Positions 21,893-32,548 of a stretch of DNA of 64,000 nucleotides are shown here, piece by piece (position 1 is the first letter of the stretch; each line of letters begins with the position of its first letter). A model generated the notes under the pieces. That model worked only from the letters and a program-made list of their open reading frames with translations, was not told the origin of the DNA and did not search any database. Origin of the DNA: Chrysogorgia sp. JL179-B06 (taxonomy: Eukaryota > Cnidaria > Anthozoa > Scleralcyonacea > Chrysogorgiidae); the NCBI GenBank assembly GCA_035772405.1, contig JAYKKM010000005.1:62001-126000 (forward strand), written 5' to 3'. Both the position numbers and the translations under genes were made by a program.

Positions 21893-22012
21893 GTAATATT
21901 TTGCTGCGAAAAAATGCAACTTCAAGGCCCTCCGGCTGAAAATTGGTCTTAAAGTGTATGTGGTCCAACACTCGAAGTTTTCCTTCACCATAAATCCTTT
22001 CAATATATATAT
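21839..22012 (-). repeat. SINE body with TA microsatellites on both sides
   Basis: Reads (GT)n(TA)n, then AAAATGCAACTTCAAGG, GTCTTAAAGTGTATG, CCAACACTCGAAGTTTTCC and a TA tail. The same series of blocks occurs at 47983-48133, there with a tRNA-like head. The duplication junction falls inside it. Confidence 0.65.
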
Positions 22013-22013
22013 A

Positions 22014-23094
22014 CAGGCCCGGAGCTACGGGGGCGTGTAGGGGGGTGTGACACCCCGCAAAAATCTTTATACGAGTTTCAGTCGGCAGAAGTTATATTTT
22101 AGTCGCCAGAAAAGATATTTTAGACGTGTTCGATTTAACATGGATAAGTAGAATCATTAACTTTTAGCTCATCATGTTTTCATTTCGCACGGAGAGTGCG
22201 TTATTAACGTACGACTAATTAACCAGCTGACCAGGGTCATTTTAGTAGGCTCCTAACGGAAAGACAATATTTTGCAGTGGCGGATACACGCACGCACGCG
22301 GCGCTTTAAAATTCCGCAAACAAGTGTTTTCTGTTTTTTACCATGTCAAAGCGAAGACGTCGGAGTGATAAACGCAATACTATTATATATGACCGATTTG
22401 TTTTGGTAGCTTATCCAATTTTCATTGCAAAGGCCAGTTTCACTCATAGATATTTTACATGGGTTCCAAGATAAAACGATGGACGTTTCCAGATGCCGAA
22501 AGGCTAAAGTGTATATTAATTCTGTACTACTTCTGAGTTTATATTAAAGTGTTAATCATAATCTTGATGCCCCTTTGTAATTGTGCATTTTTAGCAATGG
22601 CGTGGTGCCCTAATTTCGCAAAAAATCGCCGGAAAAGCACTTCTGGGTTTTGCAAAATTAAACATTTTCCTGGGGCGCCAACCCGCGAAGATCCCCCTCT
22701 TCCGAACAACCCTGGAACTGCCAATCGGTACAAGCTAGTGTGTCAATCGGTTGAGGTGAGCTTACACCCCGCTGTAAAATTTTCTGAGTACGGCTGTATA
22801 TATAATTATATATAATTATAAGCCGCACATGGTAGGACCAACTCCTTATAAGGAAATAAAACGTCGTTTGGGACAATATACCCCCGCGCCATTGGCGATA
22901 TATGGTCTGTCGAACTACACTAGAAATACGTGTACCGCAATAACCCCTCGCCCGCCATTGCCGAATGCCGCCCCCCACTGGGCCCACAGATCGCGTATAA
23001 TTCTAAAAGAAACCCTACCCAAGACTAAAGCTCTTAAACCGAACTTCGGCGTTTTTAACAAAACCTGTCCAAAGCCAAAAATTGTCCAGAACAG
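22014..23094. other. Transposon-end fragments, no intact gene
   Basis: At 22014 starts CAGGCCCGGAGCTACGGGG and at 22275 CAGTGGCGGATACACGC. Both have the CAGNG-type start and GC-rich inner sequence typical of hAT ends, but I find no matching opposite ends. After the second, an ATG at 22343 opens a 43-codon basic frame (MSKRRRRSDKRN) that could be the remnant start of a transposase. The rest is unassigned. Confidence 0.4.
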
Positions 23095-23478
23095 TTGACT
23101 GACATTTTCAAATTGCGGAGCTCCATTCGAGAAAAAGAACTACGTGATAGTACACTCCTACATCTTCCTAAACTAAACAGCAAAGTTAGATGGTCAATGT
23201 TTCGTTACGCAGGAGCTAAAGATTGGAATTCTCTTCCCAAGCTAATCAGAGAAATTACTTCTTTCAATATTTTTAAACAAACACTTTTTAACTATCTTTT
23301 AGAAACTGACATATAGATGGTCACATATGTAGTAGTTCTTAAATTTGTATTCATATTCTTAGTATTGTTATTTTAATGTAGTAACATATTTGTAAATACT
23401 GTTCATCCTGTTTATACCAGCTTTTTACAGCTGAAAGGGTCTTACGGTTTTAAATAAAGTTATTATTATTATTATCAT
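23095..23478 (+). mobile_element. 3' end of a CR1/L2-type LINE (truncated)
   Basis: A 73-codon frame carries the C-terminal signature common to CR1/Jockey-type ORFs: a basic stretch, FRYAGAKDWNSLPKLIRE, then a short helix and stop at 23316. It is followed by a short 3' UTR ending in AATAAAGTTATTATTATT. A trinucleotide 3' tail without poly-A is typical of L2/CR1 elements. The 5' part is missing, as in most LINE insertions. Confidence 0.65.
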
Positions 23479-23565
23479 AACCCAAACCCTAACCGTTAAA
23501 AACCAAGACAAAAAATGAAAGAATAAAACATTAAAAGAAAACTTACAATATGGATGACCGTTTTG

Positions 23566-23634
23566 GGATTTGAACTCGCCATATTCGGCATCGCAACCGT
23601 GGAAACTAACCACTACACCAAGACGCACGCACAA
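23566..23634 (-). repeat. tRNA-like sequence (SINE head or tRNA pseudogene)
   Basis: The minus strand contains an A-box-like TTGGTGTAGTGGTTAG and a B-box-like GAGTTCAAATCC spaced as in a tRNA. The T-stem and acceptor do not pair properly, so it is not a functional tRNA. Confidence 0.45.
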
Positions 23635-23699
23635 CAGAAAGTAAAATAAAAATGTATTTACAGTCTTTCGCTGATTAAATAACCGGCTGCCTATCATAC

Positions 23700-24321
23700 G
23701 ATATTTGTTAAGGGCAGACGAAGTGATACGTAGCTTTTGAACGTTATCTCGCCAGGGGCGGATCCAGACCGTAGTGACGTGACGAGTGCAGGTCGTGCAC
23801 TGCCTTGCTCCGTAATTTAGCAGGATTTAAGACTCTTCCTTTAGTATTTTTGACGTGGTATGACGCAGAGTCGTGGGTAAGGTCTTCCTCTTTTGGAATT
23901 TGATAAGGACTAATATTCAACTTCACCATCGAGAAAGATTTTAGTGGAAATACGTGTTCGTTGTTGATTGTTTTACGCTCGCGGCCACACAAGACGGTTG
24001 GTCATCCACACGCGATTATTGTCTTTGATTATTTGGAATTTTCTAAAGACCTTTTTTTCTGGAAGAACTTTTTGTGAAATTGCTTGGTCACCGACTGGGA
24101 TTTTCGCCGTTGGTTTAGACGTTTAAGACGGTTGGTCAAGACGGTTAATCATCCACGCGCAAGCAAACAATACACGCTACGTTTGCTTACGCCTTCACAC
24201 GTGTTTCAACGATCCGTGCGCGTGCAGTAATTAGAGGATTTAATTGACATCAACCAACTGTGATCACGGGAATTAGTACTTTATTACTACCATCACTCTA
24301 CTTTTGACATTTTACACCAAC
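23700..24321. other. Upstream region of the LINE; probable 5' UTR plus an older TE end
   Basis: A hAT-like end (CAGGGGCGGATCCAG) lies at about 23754. The stretch from there to the ORF has no other gene. AAGACGGTTGGTCA repeats at about 23992 and 24126-24140. The LINE promoter should lie here, but its boundary is not visible. Confidence 0.4.
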
Positions 24322-27300
24322 ATGGCAGTTACTCGTGGAATCGTAAGCTCTCAACATTTGTTATTTTTTCTCTACCTTTTTATACTAATAAGTGGATTAT
24401 CACATTATGAAACTAATGTGAAGCTTCTGTTCGTAAGTAAAGATGTTACATCGCCAAAAATCTTCAACGGTCGCGCTTGCAAGAAAAGTGTTACACGTCA
24501 ACCACTGCCAAACCAAGCCAAGCTTGTTATTGGATGTCGGATTTTTCTTCATGCCTCTTTGTCGATAATTCTTATCAGATTGTCTGGTGACGTTGAATCT
24601 AATCCTGGTCCTACCTTCGACGAAAACACGACGAAAAACTCATCTCACTACTCTACTTATCAACATTCAACTATCCATTCTCAAAACTCCACGAATTCAA
24701 CTCAACGGAAATCGCCTGCAATATTTGCTACAAATACAGTCTTGCTGAACAATCCGGTACCTTCTTCAAAATTACTTACATGTGGTCTTCTTAATACTCG
24801 ATCAGTGTGCAACAAACTTGCTAACCTACAACAACTACTTTGGCGTAATGATTTGGATATATTTGCCGTAACCGAGACATGGTTAAGTTCTCACGTATCA
24901 GATAGTGAGATTGTTGCTGAACTACCTTACACTTGTTATCGCAAAGACAGATTTGATGGAAGAAAGGGTGGTGGTGTATTACTAGCTGTTAAAAATAACT
25001 GTATTTCTCGCCGCCGCTTAGATCTTGAAGTAAATATTGAAATGGTTGCCATTGAGCTTGAAATTAAAGACAGATCCAATATTGTTGTAGCCGCCTTCTA
25101 CAGACCTCCGGACTCTTCAAATAATTTCGTCAAAGAATTCTCGATATTTTTACGTAAAACTGATGTCTTACGAAGTAATAAAAAGATTATTATTCTTGGT
25201 GACTTTAATTTCCCAAAGATTAAATGGATCGCCCCTTCCACAATATCTTCTACATCTGACGAATTTATATTTTGTGAAACACTACATGATTACTACTTAA
25301 CTCAATTGGTATCAACATCGACACGTCAGACTAACAGCGTACAAGAAAGCATCCTTGATTTAATTATTACCAACTATCCTGATTATGTCACAAATGTCCA
25401 GGTGGTGCCGCCGGATGAATTACAGTTCCACACAGATCATTCTCTTTTACTTTTTGATTATATTGTCAAACCTAAACACCAACCAAAAAGAGCCCGTTTT
25501 GTATATTGTTACAAGAGAGCTGATTTCGATGGTTTACGTAAGTCACTAAGAGACACACCTTTTGACTCTTGCCTTGAAAACGACGACATTAACGATAACT
25601 GGCAGTGTTGGTACAATCTCTTTATCACCGCAGTAGAGCATCATGTCCCAAAGTTAAAAATCAGAAACGTTAACAACCCTCCCTGGATCGACGGAGAAAT
25701 CCTACATCTTCTTCATCTAAAGAATTATACTAGGAAAAAAGCGCTATCCCGTAATATTAGAAACACTATCCACCCTATTTGGGAAAAGTACCGTGCTCTT
25801 CGTCGCCAGATAAAATCTGCAATCAAGAAAAAACACAAAGAATATGTTGATTCTATTTCCGGATCGTTGAAAGATAATCCAAAACGTTTTTGGTCTTATT
25901 TAAAAGCTCGCACTAAATCTGGATCGATTCCTAACATTGTAAAATCTAATAACTTGCGGTACCAGGATCCAAAAGATAAAGCTGAAGCATTTAACAACTA
26001 CTTTTTCTCATCCTTTACTTTGTCTGCCGACGATCTTTCTATTCCTGACTTTAGTGTAGACAGTGATTTTGGAGTAGCTTCTTTAGAAGATATCATTCTA
26101 ACCAGCGAACAAGTTGCAGGAATTTTGAGTCAGCTTCATTCTAATAAAGCTCATGGTCCTGACGGGATTCCGGCAAGAATACTAAAAGAATGCGCAAATG
26201 AAATCGCTCCTTCATTATGTAGTTTGTTCAACAAATCCCTTAGACTTGGACGCTTACCATCGCAGTGGAAACTTGCACATGTTGTGCCCGTTCATAAAAA
26301 AAATGATAAAGAACTCGTGTCCAACTACCGACCTATATCTCTTTTAAGCATCGTATCTAAAGTTCTTGAACGCTGTGTGTTTCTAAACGTACTTCCGCAT
26401 GTTTCATCCAAGATCAACAGTGCTCAGCATGGTTTTTTGAAAGGCCGATCAACAGTCACGCAACTTCTATGCTTTCTACACGATATTGGTTCTGCACTTG
26501 ATAAAGGTTTTCAAACGGATATTGTATACCTTGACTTCAGTAAAGCCTTCGACAGTGTTAACCACAAGCTGCTCATCCACAAATTACGAGCCTATGGTAT
26601 TGGTGGAAATCTTGCCACTTGGTTCTCCAATTATCTAACAAATCGATTTCAAAGCGTTGTAGTTGATGGTGTAGTTTCTAGCGCTCTCCCAGTTTTATCC
26701 GGTGTACCACAAGGATCGATCTTAGGACCTCTACTATTTACGATTTATGTGAATGAACTACCCACTATAAATTCAGAAAGCAGCTCCATTTTCCTCTATG
26801 CAGATGACACAAAGTGCTATAGAACCATCCACCAAACCGCTGATGCAATATCTCTACAAAACGATCTCAAACTTCTGCATGACTGGAGTAAGAAATGGTT
26901 TCTGAAATTCAATGAACTCAAATGCGAGTCTCTTTCTATTACAAGAAAGAAAAACCCGGTGTGCTTTGACTATAAGATGGGTAGCCACGTCCTTGGTTCT
27001 ACATCTACCCAGAAAGATCTTGGAGTGTTGGTGACTTCTGATCTCACGTGGAAATCACATACGTCCAATGCGGTCAGTAAAGCGAACAGAATACTTGGAC
27101 TATTGAAACGAAATACCAAGTCATTCAGCATTAGTTCAAAGAGATTGCTTTACCTGGCCCATGTTCGTCCTCATATTGACTATGCTAGTGAGATATGGTC
27201 TGGCCAATCAATTAATCAAATGAGAGATATCGAGGGCGTCCAAAGGCGAGCCACAACATACATCCTTGGCATACCAAAGTTGTCCGCCGATTACAAAGTC

Positions 27301-27717
27301 AGACTAATAAAAACCAAACTTCTTCCGCTTTCATATTGGCACGAAATTAAGGACTTGCTTTTTCTTCATGGTTGCTCAAATGGAAAATACAACATCGATT
27401 TATCTAACTATCTTCCAAATCTACCGGTTAACCATCTCAGGCATTCAAATAAACATAATTTCAAAATACCAAAACCTCGGACTAAACATTTTCAAAAAAG
27501 TTTTTTCATAAGATCATCTAGACTTTGGAACACACTCTCCGATCAAACAAAAGAAATTAACAAATATAGTCTCTTTAAAAATTATTTAAAATCAAGATAC
27601 TTTGTCGCTCTCCAGAACACATTCAATACTGATATTATATCTACCTGGCGCTCAATATGTTTAAATTGTAATTCTGTCAGAGACCTTGAATCGCAGAACT
27701 TCAGTATTTGTTGTTAA
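24322..27717 (+). CDS. CR1-type LINE ORF: 2A-like N-terminus, endonuclease and reverse transcriptase
   Basis: 1,131 aa from the first ATG (24322); an in-frame TTG six codons earlier is not needed. Hydrophobic segments lie at about residues 11-26 and 69-86. They are followed by a 2A-like motif ending DVESNPGP (about 90-97), where ribosome skipping would separate a short leader from the rest. An asparagine-rich linker leads to an endonuclease/exonuclease/phosphatase domain (about 150-385; GDFN near 293, HTDHS near 370). A reverse transcriptase follows (about 600-890), with LDFSKAFD, GVPQGSILGP and the catalytic YADD (about 826-829). The C-terminus has the SRLWNTL block typical of this clade. 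No stop or frameshift interrupts it, so the copy may be recently active. 2A motifs at this position are known in CR1-clade elements of several marine invertebrates. Confidence 0.93.
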   Translation: MAVTRGIVSSQHLLFFLYLFILISGLSHYETNVKLLFVSKDVTSPKIFNGRACKKSVTRQPLPNQAKLVIGCRIFLHASLSIILIRLSGDVESNPGPTFDENTTKNSSHYSTYQHSTIHSQNSTNSTQRKSPAIFATNTVLLNNPVPSSKLLTCGLLNTRSVCNKLANLQQLLWRNDLDIFAVTETWLSSHVSDSEIVAELPYTCYRKDRFDGRKGGGVLLAVKNNCISRRRLDLEVNIEMVAIELEIKDRSNIVVAAFYRPPDSSNNFVKEFSIFLRKTDVLRSNKKIIILGDFNFPKIKWIAPSTISSTSDEFIFCETLHDYYLTQLVSTSTRQTNSVQESILDLIITNYPDYVTNVQVVPPDELQFHTDHSLLLFDYIVKPKHQPKRARFVYCYKRADFDGLRKSLRDTPFDSCLENDDINDNWQCWYNLFITAVEHHVPKLKIRNVNNPPWIDGEILHLLHLKNYTRKKALSRNIRNTIHPIWEKYRALRRQIKSAIKKKHKEYVDSISGSLKDNPKRFWSYLKARTKSGSIPNIVKSNNLRYQDPKDKAEAFNNYFFSSFTLSADDLSIPDFSVDSDFGVASLEDIILTSEQVAGILSQLHSNKAHGPDGIPARILKECANEIAPSLCSLFNKSLRLGRLPSQWKLAHVVPVHKKNDKELVSNYRPISLLSIVSKVLERCVFLNVLPHVSSKINSAQHGFLKGRSTVTQLLCFLHDIGSALDKGFQTDIVYLDFSKAFDSVNHKLLIHKLRAYGIGGNLATWFSNYLTNRFQSVVVDGVVSSALPVLSGVPQGSILGPLLFTIYVNELPTINSESSSIFLYADDTKCYRTIHQTADAISLQNDLKLLHDWSKKWFLKFNELKCESLSITRKKNPVCFDYKMGSHVLGSTSTQKDLGVLVTSDLTWKSHTSNAVSKANRILGLLKRNTKSFSISSKRLLYLAHVRPHIDYASEIWSGQSINQMRDIEGVQRRATTYILGIPKLSADYKVRLIKTKLLPLSYWHEIKDLLFLHGCSNGKYNIDLSNYLPNLPVNHLRHSNKHNFKIPKPRTKHFQKSFFIRSSRLWNTLSDQTKEINKYSLFKNYLKSRYFVALQNTFNTDIISTWRSICLNCNSVRDLESQNFSICC
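24589..24612 (+). other. 2A-like ribosome-skipping motif inside the LINE ORF
   Basis: Encodes DVESNPGP, matching the DxExNPGP consensus exactly. The break would fall between the last glycine and proline. It directly follows a hydrophobic stretch, as in 2A sequences described at the N-termini of non-LTR retrotransposons. Confidence 0.9.
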
Positions 27718-28118
27718 TATTAACTGTGCGTGCGTACGTGAGCGTGTGTGTTAGTATAATGTATTTGTTGTAATAAGTGATATAATAAGCGTATCACAGG
27801 CTGCGATATAGTAATATGTAAATGTTATAGTTATATATGTAATGTATTATGTATGTTTGTTAATTCTTAGGGTAAGACACCATGACTAGGGCTGAACATC
27901 CCTGTTGTGTCTTGCCTTGTGTATGTAAACACGAAAACAAATTTAAAAAAACCGTAGCGAATGCTACGGTCAGATTTTTCAGAAAAACATTAATTCTGTC
28001 ACTTTTGCCCACCAATTAATTATTGAATAATTTCGTTCAAATTTTTCAATATTTTCAGAGATCCTGCATTTCCTCAACAGTGTTTGTTGTTTCCCGCTTT
28101 ATTGAACCATTTGAACGC
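27718..28118. other. LINE 3' UTR and flank
   Basis: After the stop come GT-rich sequence and a perfect 8-bp-stem hairpin (ACCGTAGC-GAAT-GCTACGGT) at about 27950-27970, just after a run of A. The hairpin could mark the LINE 3' end recognised during reverse transcription. No gene follows before 28119. Confidence 0.45.
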
Positions 28119-29992
28119 GGGAGTATCTATTTGGCGCGGGTACATGGCGCGTGTCGCGGGTAAATGGCGCGGGTCGCGGGTAAATGGCGCGGGTCAATTT
28201 TCGCTGGAAATTATCTATTTCGCGCCTGTCGCGGTACATGGTCGGCGTTTTCTCAGTATGGCATTCTCTGCTGCGTTCCAGCTCGTTGGTTTACAGATCG
28301 AATTTTGGGGGGATTTGCATCCTGTTTAATCCATCGAGTGCTACGTTTTTACGAACGGTTTCCAGTTTCTAACCGAAGGTATATGTTTATATAGTCATTA
28401 ACCTTTTTGCAAGTTTAGTATGAATTATTTCAATTTGTATTTATTTGCATATCTTACTCAAATACTTGGTGAATATGTAGATGAGCGATCGAAGAATGTC
28501 CAGTTTGCATGAGGCATCGAAGATGCATGGGTTTGTGCTGAAGTTAGATCCATCAGGATCTGAATGAAATCGTTGTTACTACCGATATTTGGTCACCTTG
28601 AACCAAAGTGAAGACGATGTCATCAATACCCTAGAGACGTTTATGCTAAAAAGGCAGGTTATTCCTATAAAGAATGAGGTATTTTGTGAGTCATTTTTCA
28701 ATGTTTTCTGGGGGTCAACATACAGTACATGTCACTAATGCCTTTTTCTGATTTCATAGCATGACGAAATTGTGGAAACCGATCTACACAGTTTTTTTCT
28801 TCGGAAAGTGACTTTCCATCTCGTGGCGGAAAGAAACGGCCCGATTCTATGATACTATAAAGGCGTTGCGTAATGAAATGGCGACACACGCGCAGTCATT
28901 GGTGTTTCAAGTCAACATAATAGATTGGGAAGGGGGAAGTGAAGTGAAAAAGCATGCAAGATACTTTAATTTATTATATTATTTATGTTATTATTTTTGC
29001 AGCATGGTGTTTGTGTTTCTTTTTTGTTCTAGAGATTGGTCATAATAAAACCTGCACAAGCATGCCAAAGAGATAGGAACATTCGTTTTAAAAGCACGTA
29101 ATGATTCCCGGTATATGGCATGCGTGTGCAGGTTTTATTTTGAACAATCTCTAGCTACAACATAAAAAAGAAACACAAACACCATGCAAAATAATTAATA
29201 AAGTATCTTGCATACTTTTTCACTTCACTTACCCCTTCCCAATCTATTATGTTGACTTGAAACACCAATGACTGCGCGTGTGTCGCCATTTCATTACGCA
29301 ACGCCTTTACCGTATCATATACCACCAAGAATCGGGCCGTTTCTTTCCACGAGATGGAAAGTCACTTTCCGAAAAAAAACTGTGTAAATCGGTTTCCACA
29401 ATTTCGCCATGCTATGAAATGAGAAAAAGGCATTAATGTACTGCATATTGACCCCCAGAAAACATTGAAAAATGACTCACAAAATACCTCATTCTTTATA
29501 GGAATAAACTGCCTTTTTAACATAAACGTCTCTAAGGTATTGATGACATCGTCTTCACTTTGGTTCAAGAAGGTGACCAAACATCGGTAGTAACAACGAT
29601 TTCCAGATCCTGATGGATCTAACTTCAGCACAAACCCCATCTTCGATGCCTCGCGCACACTGGACATATTCACCAAGTATTTGATTAAGATATGCAAATA
29701 AATACAAATTGAAATAATTCATACTAAACTTGCAAAAAGGTTGACTATATAAACAAATACCTTCGGTTAGAAACTGGAAACTGTTCGTTAAAACGTAGCA
29801 CTCAAGGAACTAAACAGGATGCAAATCCCCAAAAATCTGTAAACCAACGAGCTGGAAAGCAGCAGAGAATGCCATGCTGAGAAAACGCCGAACATGTACC
29901 GCGACAGGCGCGAAATAGATAATTTCCAGCGAAAATTGACCCGCGCCATTTACCCGCGACATTTACCCGCGACGCGCCAAATAGATACTCCC
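28119..29992. mobile_element. 1.87 kb foldback element with GC-rich ends and OTU-like remnants
   Basis: Arms 28119-29063 and 29117-29992 are inverted copies around a loop of about 53 bp. The ends read GGGAGTATCTATTTGGCGCG and its complement. Near the ends are short tandem GC-rich units (GCGCGGGTCGCGGGTAAATG). Each arm holds a degenerate coding stretch. In the right arm (minus strand, 29697-29362) it reads GFVLKLDPSGSGNRCYYRCL, which resembles the Cys box of OTU-type proteases carried by some transposons. The left arm has the same stretch with a stop. No target-site duplication is evident. Confidence 0.8.
29362..29697 (-). pseudogene. OTU-like cysteine protease fragment in the right arm of the foldback
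   Basis: A 111-codon frame. Residues around 20-45 resemble the start of an OTU domain (GxGN-CYYRCL). The catalytic aspartate before the glycine-asparagine is replaced by serine, and no C-terminal histidine block is seen. The opposite arm (28520-28760) encodes the same sequence with an in-frame TGA. It is probably a captured, inactive fragment. Confidence 0.35.
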
Positions 29993-31000
29993 GTCGGCTA
30001 GTAACGCGTTCACATTTTGAAATGATCACATTTTCTGTAGTTGTTGAAGCGCTTTCCATTTGCCGGACATTCTGGTTCTTTTGCACGATGTCCCATCCTG
30101 TCATAACAGTAGTATTGAAGAATTCTTCCAATCTTCTCGACTGTTGAACATCGCTAGGAACTTGTTGACGATGCGACGAATAGTCGGATCACTTCTGTTG
30201 GCGCAGATTTCGCCAGTCTAAACGCAAAAGTGTTTCATCTCTTCCTTTTGGTTAGGTTTCCATCACATCAGCTTGTTGTTCAGATCTTTATTCGAAAGCA
30301 CCTCCAAGTTCTTGTTTCTTTCCTAGTGTGATATTTGGTCGGTCGGACAACGCTCTGAAGACATATAATTTGTTGTCTGTATAAATTTCACGCTCGGACA
30401 GCGAAAAAGAAAGCCGGAAACCAGCATTAACGTGAGCGACAACTGCCATCATTTGAGCCAGACCAAATTATTGGGGGGCGAGCTCCACCCCCTGCTACGG
30501 CCCTGAATTAGGTACATACTTCATATTAACAACCATATAGTCTCTCGCCTAAGGCGGAGAATCCTACAATTTATTTCTTTATTTGGTTTCGCCACACATA
30601 TAAGAATTGATAAATTAGGTCGCATTAATTAATATTCTATAAGATCGTTATAAAGGCCGATCTCCGCGCGCGGAGTGGAACCCCCTGTCCTGTGAGTTCC
30701 CAAACTAATTTCATTAAGAGCTCAAAAGACAAAGTAATTTCGAATAGTTAAGGTGGATTTCGATTAAGCGAATATAATCGCGCGAACGACTTTTTCCTTT
30801 ATTAAAACCATTCAATTTGTGCAATAGAAAAGTCATCCGCACGACTATAATTATCCACCTTTACAACAGCATGTCGCACTCGCGAGACAACGCGCCGTGT
30901 TGCATCTGGTGCATATGGATTTCCATGTCCTTGGTTCTTCTTGGTCGTATAGCTAGTGGTCTACTGCCGTCTGGTGGTAACTAGTTAGAGACTTGGAGCT
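29993..31000. other. Degenerate TE sequence, no intact gene
   Basis: The minus-strand frame around 30010-30180 (SRRLEEFFNTTVMTGWDIV) looks coding-like but has no family I recognise. A hAT-like right end, GCTACGGCCCTG, finishes at 30505 and resembles the inverted form of the 22014 end. Beyond that is plain AT-rich DNA. Confidence 0.35.
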
Positions 31001-31009
31001 GCCTCTTGA

Positions 31010-31135
31010 ACTTTTCAAGTGCATTTCGCACGCATCCTTCTTACGCATTTCGTACGGTAGAGTGTTCCATGTTCTACACATTCCTGTAAAAAAGGAGCGT
31101 TCGAATTTATAACAATTGTTAATTCTAGGCACTTC
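31010..31135 (-). pseudogene. LINE ORF C-terminal fragment
   Basis: The minus strand reads SFFTGMCRTWNTLPYEMR, the tryptophan-asparagine-x-leucine-proline signature found at the end of LINE reverse-transcriptase proteins. It is followed by degenerate codons. Only this tail is present. Confidence 0.5.
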
Positions 31136-32548
31136 TACGATTTATAATTATTGTAAATTCTAGGTAGGAGAATCGACGTTTCGTAAATTTGTTGCCATTC
31201 ACAAATGGTGATCGCTAGAAAGTATACTTTAAAATATGGTTTCCGCAGAAAGACTGAAAACTAGTGAAGTATGTCTGCGAGCATTTAGAGGAGTGACAAG
31301 ACGGGAGCGAATGAGAAGTGAAGACAAAAGGCAGGAAGCTGTGAAGGTGGTGGAGCTGAGAGAGAAGATAACAGAAAGCAGACTGAGCAGCGGAGTGCAG
31401 GGTGACGGGAACAAGGAAGAGAGCATAGGCGTACGGCCAAAATTTATAGGGGGCGCTGAGCATACTACTTACCCGAATAAATTATGACGTCAATATTACT
31501 GAAGAACACGAATTGCCATCGTTTAGCCTAGCATTATTACACATGCACGTTTTTCGTTAATATATATGGGCATACATTAGAAACATGTAGAATATGGTGG
31601 TCCGGGGCATGCTCCCGCGAGAATTGTTGAGAATTTTCGTGAATTTTTTATTCCCTGAAAGTGTATTTCCTGCAATTTGAGGGCACTTTTCTAGCCAGTT
31701 TTTTCAGCCGCGGCAGTGTGTGGGATTCGAAGCATTTAGTTACCGTATAACATAGATTTTTTTAGACCGCGTGGATATCTCTCCCGCGACGCGCATAGCC
31801 AGCTTTTAGGGAATGTGTTGCACGACGGCAGAAGAGAAGGAAGGAAAAGCAACTATCCACAATCAGTTGAATATACTGACGAGACTACGTTTAGACAACG
31901 CCCGGATCAAGGCCTGGCTACTGTATATGCCACTTCTAACTATTGCTAAACGATGAACAACAATGAAATCCCAGATTTCCCTCAATAAGAATGCGTTATA
32001 ATGTAATTAAGTTGCATTCAAATATTAGAATAATCTAATAGAGGACCTTTTTTCCCGAATGACAAGACCATTTTTGCCCGAATAGAGCTTGCTGCAGCCC
32101 CTATAGTTTGAGTAGAGGACCAGAGGTTGGTGATATGATAGAAGCAGTCATGATAGAAGATAGTGGAGAGCGGTGTCGAGACGACCCTACCCCCTTGATG
32201 GGGACAAACGGGATGATGATGATGATAGTATAAGGGTTTCATTTTGGGTAAGGGTTATTTTTCAAACTTTATACAAAACTAACCTTCCGTACTTTCCGCG
32301 CGGAGTTTCGCGGAGTATACTTTCTATATTCGCGACAGAGTCTGCATTCCTCTTGACCTGCAGACATCCTGCAAGACCTGCTTGATACTTTAAGTAATCA
32401 TATTGAATATGAACTTTGATAATTTTTTACCGTCGATAAACAAGAAATAAATATTTTGTAGCTTGAGAATTCAGAAAGAGAATTAATTTACAAGGTATGT
32501 AATTTTTACTTCACTGTGAGCAATGTAGATTTCATTTTTATCTTCACA
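31136..32548. other. Intergenic, no gene seen
   Basis: Mixed AT-rich sequence. A purine-rich strand at 31236-31440 gives complementary long frames (basic on one strand, serine/leucine-rich on the other) without motifs. The phrase GATAGAAG-CAGTCATGATAGAAG near 32136-32160 is a short direct repeat. Confidence 0.4.

Larger units (their letters stand above)
13277..21962. repeat. Second copy of the tandem duplication (part matching 1-8662)
   Basis: This is the downstream partner of 1-8662. The full unit in this copy is 8663-21962 and contains, in order, an endonuclease fragment, the Polinton-like element, the transporter gene and the first part of a SINE. After 21962 the SINE continues normally into a TA tail. 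In copy one it is cut at 8662 and followed by unrelated sequence. Confidence 0.95.

Noticed and set aside
23566..23634. Functional tRNA gene
   Set aside because: The A and B boxes are present, but the T-stem and acceptor do not pair, so it is more likely a SINE head or pseudogene. The same applies to the tRNA-like sequences near 48090, 50540 and 56100.
24304..24321. Start of the LINE ORF at 24304
   Set aside because: That codon is TTG. The first ATG in frame is at 24322, and nothing suggests non-ATG initiation.
22014..30505. One very large hAT element between the GC-rich ends at 22014 and 30505
   Set aside because: The two ends resemble each other only loosely, no 8-bp duplication is seen, and the interval contains several unrelated complete insertions. 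Separate fragments are more likely.
31215..31487. Overlapping long frames on both strands
   Set aside because: A purine-rich strand lacks stops on both strands by composition. No domain visible.
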